This document shows, one piece after another, positions 25,501-34,500 of a DNA stretch of 64,000 bases. The notes beneath the pieces are model-generated. The model saw only the letters and a list, made by a program, of their open reading frames with translations. It ran no database searches and was not told the DNA's origin. The DNA comes from Nocardia vaccinii NBRC 15922 (GTDB taxonomy: Bacteria; Actinomycetota; Actinomycetes; Mycobacteriales; Mycobacteriaceae), in contig NZ_BDCC01000020.1 in NCBI RefSeq assembly GCF_001613305.1, positions 1 to 64,000 of the forward strand, given 5' to 3'. The position numbers and the translations under genes are program-made. Position 1 is the stretch's first letter, and each line of letters begins with the position of its first letter.

Positions 25501-28500
25501 TCACCTTCAACTATCTGGGCCGGATCGCGGCCGGTGGCGAGGCCGCGGAGCTCGCCGAATCGGGTTGGGCGCCGACCGGTGAGCTGGGCGATTTCGACGC
25601 CGAACTGGATCGTGACATGCCTGCCAACGGGGCGATCGATATCAACGCGATCGTCACCGACGGTCCGGACGGACCGCAGTTGGGCGCGTCGTTCGCCTTC
25701 CCGGCCGGTCTGCTGTCCCGCGAGCGGGTGCAGGAACTCGCCGACCTGTGGGTCACCGCGTTGACCGCGCTGGCCGGACACGCGCAACGTCCGGACGCGG
25801 GCGGGCTGACCCCGTCGGATCTGCCGCTGGTGCGGGCCGCGCAATCCGATATCGCGGTGTGGGAGCGCAATTATCCGGCGTTGTCGGAGATCTGGCCGCT
25901 CTCACCGCTGCAGTCCGGACTGTTGTTCCACACGATGCTGACGCAGACCACGGTCGACGTGTACACCATTCAGGCCCGGGTGGATCTCGGCGGCACGGTG
26001 GACACGTCCCGGTTGCGCACGGCCGCGCAGGCGATCGTGGATCGCTATCCGAGCCTGCGCGCAGCCTTCGCCACCGGCGCCGAGGGGCAGTCGGTGCAGG
26101 TGGTCCTGGATCGGGTCACCGTACCGTGGCGCGAGGAGGACCTGACCGCGCTGCCCGAGTCCGAGCGCGAACCCGAATTGCGGCGGCGGATAGCCGCCGA
26201 CCGCGCAACGCATTTCGACCCGTCCACCGCGCCACTGCTGCGATTCACGGTGTACCGCACCGCATCCGACCGGTGCCATCTGGCGATCACCACGCACCAC
26301 ATCCTGCTCGACGGCTGGTCCATGCCGGTGCTGCTGCGAGATCTGTTGCTGCTGTACGCCACTCGTGGCGACGCGTCCGCACTCCCGCGCCCGGAGTCCT
26401 ACCGGAACTTCCTGACCTGGTTGTCCCATCGGGACCGCGACGAATCGCTGCGACTGTGGGGCGAGGCGCTCGCGGGCGTGGACGAGCCGACTTTGCTCGC
26501 CCCGCAGCCGAGGACGGCCGAGAACTACGAAATCGGCAAGGTCGTCACCGGATTCGACGCCGAGGCCACCCGGCGGATCACCGACTTCGCCGCGGAACTC
26601 GGTGTCACGGTGAACACCGTGGTTCAGGCCGCCTGGGGCATCCTGTTGGGACGGCTCGTCGGCCGCGACGACGTGGTATTCGGGGCCGCGGTCTCCGGCC
26701 GCCCTGCGGATCTGCCGGGCGTGGAATCGATGGTGGGCCTGTTCGTCAACACCGTGCCGGTGCGGGTCCGGGCCGAGGGCGGGGTCTCGGTCGCCGAACT
26801 GCTGCGCGAGTTGCAGCGTGCGCAGGTGGCCCTGTTCGAGCACCATCACGTGGGGCTGACCGATATCCAGCGGATCGCCGGTGACGCAACGCAATTCGAC
26901 AGCCTGCTGGTATTCGAGTCGTATCCGCTGAACGAGGAGGCGATCGCCGCCGCCAGCTCCATCGACGGGATGACCGTCACCGGGGTAGGCATGCTGGACG
27001 ATTCGCACTATCCGCTGACGCTGGTGGTGCTGGCCGAATCGACGCTCGAGGTGACCTGGAAGTACCTGCGCAGCCGCTTCTCCGACGATGAGGTGGAAAC
27101 CCTTGCCGCGCGGATGGTCCGGATGCTGGACGCCCTCGTGGCGAATCCGCGGATGGCGGTCGAGAGCATCGATGTGCTCGACGCGGCCGAACGGGAACGC
27201 ATCCTGCACGAGTGGAACGACACCGCCCACCCGATCGATCCGGAGCTGTTGCAGTCGGGGTTCCGCCGCGCGGTCCAGGAATACCCGGATCGGACGGCAC
27301 TGGTCTACGAGGGTACCGAGCTGACCTACCGCGAGTTCGGTGAGCGCGTCAATCGGCTTGCCCGCCTGTTGATCTCGCGGGGCGTGGGCGCGGATTCGGT
27401 GGTGGGCATCGCGATCCGGCGGTCGCCGGAACTGATGATCGCCATCTACGCGGTCCGTAGCGCCGGTGGTGCGTACACGCCCGTCGACCCGGATCACCCG
27501 GCCGAGCGCATCGAGTACGTCTTCCGCACCGCGCGACCGGTCTGCGTGCTCACCACCACCGCGGACGCCGTGCCGGTGCCCGACGGCGTCGAGGTGCTGG
27601 CCATCGATGCCGTGGACACCCGTGATCTGGACGGCGGCCCGCTGGCCGCCGAGGAGCTGTTGCGGCCGGTACGCCCGGAGAACCTGGCGTACGTGATGTT
27701 CACCTCGGGCTCCACCGGGCGGCCCAAGGGCGTCGCGGTGTCGCAGGGCGCGCTGGTCAACCACATGACCTGGATGCAGGCCGAGTACCCGGTGCGCCCC
27801 GACGACGTCTACCTGCTCAAGGCCGCGGTCACCTTCGACTCGATCTGGGGCTACTACCTGCCGCTGCGCGTCGGGGCCACGCTCGTCCTGGCCACCCACG
27901 ACGGCCACCGCGACGCACAGTACATCGCGGAAACCATTGCGGCACAACGGGTCACCGTCACCGACTTCGTGCCGTCGATGCTGTCGGTCTTTGTCTCGCA
28001 CGCCGCGGCGGGATCGTTGCCGTCGCTGCGTCTGGTGATCTCCGGCGGAGAGCTGCTGCCCTCGGAGACCGTGGCCGCACTGCGGGAACTCGGCGCGGTG
28101 GACACGCTGAACGTGTACGGCCCCACCGAAACCACGATCGCGGTGACCACGTTGCTCGCGACCGGAAACGAACAGGGCGGGCTGCCGATCGGCTCGCCCG
28201 GCTGGAACAGCCGTGTCTACGTGCTGGATTCGCGGCTGCGGCCGGTACCCGCCGGGGTGACCGGTGAGCTCTACATCGCCGGTGATCAGCTGGCCCGCGG
28301 CTACATCGGGCGCGAGGAGCTGACCGCGGAACGTTTCGTCGCGGACCCGTTCGGCACGGGCGGGCGGATGTACCGCACCGGCGACCTGGCCGCCTGGTCG
28401 TCGCCGGGCGTGCTGAAGTATCTGGGCCGCAGCGACTTCCAGGTGAAGCTGCGGGGCCAGCGCATCGAACTCGGCGAGATCGAGTCGGCCCTGTCCGCGC

Positions 28501-31500
28501 AGCCGGAGGTCGCGCACGCCGCGGTGGCGGTGACCGCCTCCGAGATCGGCGACCAGCTGGTGGGCTACGCGGTGGCGGCGCCGGGCGCTCGGATCGAACC
28601 GGATCGGCTGCGCGCCGCGCTGGGCCGGATCCTGCCCTCCTACATGGTTCCGGTGACCGTGATGGAGCTGGATGCGTTGCCGCTCAACCAGAGTGGCAAG
28701 TTGGATCGCAAGGCGTTGCCGCGGCCGACGTTCGCCGCCCGCGAGTTCCGCGCGCCCTCGACCCCGATCGAGGAGATCGTGGCCCGGGTGTTCGCCGAGG
28801 TGCTCGGCGTGGACCGGGTGGGCGCGGACGACGACTTCTTCGGTCTCGGCGGCAACTCCCTGATCGCCACGCAGGTGGTGGCGCGGCTGGGCGCGGCGCT
28901 GAACGCGCGGGTCTCCGTGCGTGCGCTCTTCGACACCCCGACGGTGGCCGCGCTCGCGGCCGGAATCGTGCCGGGCGCGGGCGATGCCGCGCAGCGCCCG
29001 CCTCTGGTCCGTGCCGAGCGACCGGCGATCGTGCCGCTCTCGCTGGCGCAGCAGCGGATGTGGCTGCTCAACCAGATCGATCCGGAATCGCCGGTCTACA
29101 ACCTGCCGTTCGCGATTCGCCTCACCGGTGAGCTGAACGTCGAGGCGATCCGCAATGCCGTCCTCGACGTGCTGGAACGGCACGAATCGTTGCGTACCCG
29201 ATTCCCGCTGTCCGGACCCGGCGGTGAGCCGCAGCAGGAGATCCTCTCGGTCGGCGAGACGCTGCCGGACGGTGTGCTGGTCGAGACCGCCACGGCCGAG
29301 GACCTCGGCCGGGTGAGCGAGGTGATGGCCACCGGATTCGACGTGACCACCCATCCGCCGGTGCGGGCCCGCCTCTATGCCGATCCGGCCACGGGCGATC
29401 ACCTGCTCGTCGTTGTCGTGCACCATATTTCGGCCGACGGCGTATCGCTGGCCCCGCTGGCCCGCGATCTGGTCACCGCCTATCTCGCGCGGCTCGAGGG
29501 CAATGCGCCGGGCTGGGCGCCGTTGCCGGTGCAGTACGCGGACTTCACCCTCTGGCAGCGCGCGGCAATCGGCACCGACGATGACGAGAATTCCGTTGCC
29601 GCACAGCAATTGACGTACTGGCGGGGACAGCTCGCGGGTATCGCGGAAGCGCCGAGGTTGCCGCTGGACCATCCGCGTCCGCCGCGGCCGTCCGGTCGCG
29701 GTGCGCTGGCGACCGTGACGGTGCCCGCCGCGGTGCATGCCGGACTCACCGACCTTGCGCGAGAGCATCATTCGTCGCTGTTCATGGTGGTGCACGCGGC
29801 GCTGGCGGCACTGCTGGCGCGGCTGTCCGGCGGATCGGACATCGCGATCGGCACACCGATCGCGGGCCGCGGCGCGGCAGCGCTGGACGATCTGGTCGGC
29901 ATGTTCGTCAACACCCTGACCCTGCGCCTGGACGTCGACCGTTCCGGCCCGTTCGCGGCCCTGATCGAACGGGCTCGCGAGACCGATCTTTCGGCCTTCG
30001 CCCATGCGGATATTCCGTTCGAGCGGGTGGCCGAGGCGGTTCGGCCGACCTCGACCGGTGGCGATCCGCTGTTCCAGGTCGTGCTGGCATTCCAGAACGT
30101 GGAACAACCGACGCTCGAGCTGCCCGGCCTGACCGTGGCGGCGATGGACACCGGTGCGGTCACCGCCAAATTCGATCTGCTGGTCACGGTCGAGCCGCAC
30201 TACGCCGCGGACGGCACATTTGACGTGCTCGTCGCCGGATTCACCTATGCCACCGATGTTTTCGACGAGGCCACGGTGAACGGGATCGCGCGGCGGTTCG
30301 AGCGATTCGTCACGGCCGTGGCCGCCGACCCGGGCATCGTCGTCGGCGACGTGGACCTGCTGGACGCCGGCGAACGCGACCGCGGTCCGGTCGTCCCGTC
30401 CGCACCGGTCGCCTCGCCGCCGGAGGACTCGGTGCGGGTGCCGACGCTGCCGGACCTGATGTCCGCGGCCGTGGACAACAATCCGGACGGTGTCGCGGTG
30501 ATCTTCGCCGATGCCACCGAGCAGCTGTCCGAACTCGAGTACCTCGACCTGGACGAACGTTCGACGCAGCTGGCCCGCGTGCTGATCGATCGCGGTATCG
30601 GACCGGAGGATCTGGTCGCGATCGGCATCCCGCGGTCGCCGGAATCGGTGCTCGCGGTATGGGCGATCGCCAAGTCCGGCGCCGGATTCGTGCCGGTCGA
30701 TCCGAACTACCCCGCCGATCGTGTCGCGCATATGCTGGCCGATTCCCATGCGGTGCTGGGGTTGACCGTCGAGTCGGTGCGCGCAGATCTGCCCGCGCAG
30801 GTGGAGTGGCTGGTCCTCGACGACGTCGAGACCGAGCGGCTGATCGATGCGAGCTCGGCCGATCCGGTGACCGACGCCGATCGGCGTCGCCCGCTGCGCG
30901 CGGCGCATCCGGCGTACGTCATCTACACCTCGGGTTCGACCGGTCTGCCCAAGGGCGTGGTCGTCACGCACGCCGGACTGGCGAGCTTCTGCGAGGAGCA
31001 GCGCGAGCGCTACCGGGTGACGAGTAGTTCGCGCGCACTGCATTTCGCCTCGCCGTCGTTCGACGCGTCGATCCTGGAACTGCTGCTGGCGCTCGGCGGC
31101 GGCGCGACCATGGTGGTCGCCGCGCCGACCGTCTACGGTGGCGCGGAACTGGCCGCACTGCTGGCCCGCGAACGGGTGACCCACGCCTTCATCACGCCGT
31201 CCGCGCTGGCCTCGGTCGATCCCAAGGGACTGGACAAGCTGCGCGTGGTGATCGCCGGTGGCGAGGCGTGCCCGCCGGACCTGGTGCAGCGCTGGGCGAT
31301 TCCGATCGGAGGCCGGCGCACCCGCGAGTTCTACAACGGGTACGGGCCCACCGAGACCACCATCATGACCAATATCAGCGCCCCGCTGGTTCCCGGTGAG
31401 ACGGTGACCCTGGGCGGTCCGATCCGCGCCATCACCGAATACGTGCTGGACGAGCGGATGTCGCCGGTGCCGGACCGGGCCGTCGGCGAGCTGTACATCA

Positions 31501-34500
31501 CCGGTGCGCAGCAGGCCCGCGGCTATCACGAACGTCCCGCGCTGACCGCGGCCCGCTTCGTGGCGAATCCGTTCGACCCCAGCGGCTCCCGGCTTTACCG
31601 GACCGGCGATCTGGTCCGGCGCACCTTCGACGGTGAGCTGGAATACCTGGGCCGCAACGACTTCCAGGTGAAGATCCGCGGATTCCGGATCGAGCTCGGC
31701 GAGATCGACGCCGTGCTCGCCGGACAGGACGGTATCGACTTCGCTGTCACCATCGGACACGAACTGCCTACCGGCGCAACCATTCTCGTGTCCTACGTGC
31801 ATGCGGCGGACGGCGCCGTGGCCGATGCGGACGAGCTGGTCGCGGTTGCCGAACGGCGGTTGCCCGCCCATATGGTGCCGACCACCGTCATGGTGCTCGA
31901 CCGGATCCCGCTCACCCCGGTCGGCAAGCTCGACCGCGCCGCACTGCCCGCACCGCGACTGCACACCCGGGAATTCCGCGCTCCGTCCGGGCGGCTGGAA
32001 GAACTGGTCGCGGAGGCGTTCACCGAATTGCTCGCTCCCGCAACGCCGGTCGGCGCCGATGACGACTTCTTCGAACTCGGCGGCAACTCGCTGATCGCGA
32101 CCCGGCTCATGGCCCGCGTGGGCGCGGCGCTGGACGCGCGGGTCCCGGTGCGGCTGCTGTTCGAGGCCTCGACGGTGGCCGCCCTGGCGGCACGCCTCGC
32201 CGACCACGCCGTCGCCGACGATCGCCCGGCGCTGGTGGCCGGTCCGCGGCCGGAACGGATTCCGCTGTCTCCGGCTCAGCGCGGGATGTGGCTGCTCAAC
32301 CGCTTCGACACCGCGTCGGTGGCGTACAACGTGCCGATGGCGGTGCGTCTGCGCGGCAGGCTCGACGTGGACGCGTTGCGGGCGGCGATCGCGGATCTGG
32401 TGGCCCGGCACGAGATTCTGCGCACGGTGTATCCGCTCGCGGCGGATGCGGGGACCTCCGGTGCGGATTCCGCTACCCCGGACGACGGTCCGGTGCAGGT
32501 GATTCTGCCTGTGGCGCAGGCGGTTCCACCATTGCGGGTGCAGCCGGTCGAACCGTCCGCGATCGCGGCGGCGGTTGCCGAGCTCGCGCGCACGGAATTC
32601 GACCTCACCGAGCGGGTGCCGTTGGTGGTCGCGCTGTTCGACCTGGGTGCGGCCGAACCGGACGAGCACGAGTACGTACTGGCCGTGGTGGTGAATCACA
32701 TTGCCGCCGACGGCTCCTCGATCGGCCCGCTGGCCCGGGATCTGATGCTGGCGTACGCCGCGCGCAGCGCCGGAGACGCTCCCCGGTGGGAGCCGCTGCC
32801 GGTGCAGTACGCGGACTACAGCATCTGGCAGCGCACCGTGCTCGGTTCCGAGGACGATCCGGAATCGCTTGCCGCTCAGCAGATTTCCTATTGGCGAACC
32901 GCGCTGGCGGGTCTGCCGGACCAGCTCGACCTGCCCTCGGATCGCCCGCGACCGCTGCTGCGTTCCTACACCGGCGGCCGGGTCGAGGTCCGTGTCGACG
33001 CCGACACCCATCGCGCCCTCGCGGAACTGTCGCGCACGCACGGCGCGACGCTGTTCATGACCGTGCACACCGCGCTCGCGGTGCTGCTGGCGCGGTTGTC
33101 GGGCACCGACGACATCGCGATCGGGTCCCCGGTCGCCGGTCGTGGTGACGCGGCGCTGGACGATTTGATCGGCATGTTCATCAACACGCTGGTCTTCCGC
33201 ACCCGCTACGACGCCCGAGCGACGTTCAGCGAACTGCTCGCGCGTCAGCGGGAGGAGGACATCCGCGCCTTCGCCAATGCGGACGTGCCGTTCGAACGGC
33301 TGGTCGGCGTGCTGGATCCGGTGCGTTCACCGGCCCGGCATCCGCTCTACCAGGTGGCGCTGTCGTTCCAGAACCTCGCGCCGGTGGCCCTGGAAATGCC
33401 CGGACTGGGCGTGTCGGGCCTGGATATCGGCGTGGAGGTCTCGCAGTTCGATCTGCACTGGATGATCGGTGATTCCTATGACGCCGAGGGGGCGCCGCAG
33501 GGGATCGGCGGCATCGTCACGTACGCATCGGACATGTTCGAGCACGACACCGTGCAGGGGTTCGTGGATCGTTTCGTCCGGCTGCTCGGCACGCTGGCCC
33601 GCGATTCCGATGCGGTGCTGGGTGATATCGATGTGATCGATGCGGCCGAGCGCGCGGCGCTGCTGAGCGATGCGGCCGATACCGCGCATCCGATTGCCGA
33701 CGAGGTGTTGCTGAGCGGATACCGCCGCGCGGTCGCGGCGGCGCCGGACGCGGTGGCCGTGGTGCACGACGAGACGGTGTGGACCTATCGAGAGTTCGAC
33801 GAGCGCGTCAACCGGCTCGCCCGATACCTGATCGGTCAGGGCGTCGGTCCGGAATCGGTTGTCGCACTGGCTATTCCGCGTTCGGCCGAACTCATGGTGG
33901 CGATGTACGCGGTGCTGAGCGCGGGCGGGGCCTACCTGCCGCTGGATCTCGAGCATCCGGCCGGGCGGATCGCGTATGTGCTGGAGACCGCCGAGCCCGC
34001 GTTGGTACTGACCACCGGCGGCGCCGAGGTGCCGGGCGCTCGCGGGGGCGACCTGGACACACTCGAGTTGTCGGAATACTCCGCCGAACCGGTCGGCGCG
34101 AGCGAACTGCGCACCCCGCTGCGTGCGGATCATCCGGCGTACGTCCTGTTCACCTCCGGGTCCACGGGCCGCCCGAAGGGGGTGCTGGTCCCGCACGGCG
34201 CGATCACCAATCAGATCGCCTGGATGGCCGAGCACTACTCGATCGCGCCGCGGGATGTGTACCTGCAGAAGACGGCGACGACGTTCGACGTCTCGCTGTG
34301 GGGTTACTTCGTGCCGCTGTGGGCGGGCGCGCGGGTGGTGCTCGCCGCACCCGCCGGACAGCGCGACCCGCGCTACCTCGCCGAGCTGATCGATGCGCAT
34401 CAGGTGACGGTCACCGATTTCGTGCCCTCGGTACTGCAGGTGTTCCTGGCCGCCGCGCAGCCCGCACAGGTGGCCTCGTTGCGTGCGGTGTTCGCCATCG

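Noticed and set aside
25902..33068. A 2388-codon open frame on the strand opposite the NRPS gene, with further long antisense frames at 22455-25289 and 33327-36653
   Set aside because: They mirror the high third-position GC of the NRPS gene. The translations are low-complexity, rich in Arg, Gly, His and Gln, and contain no domain.
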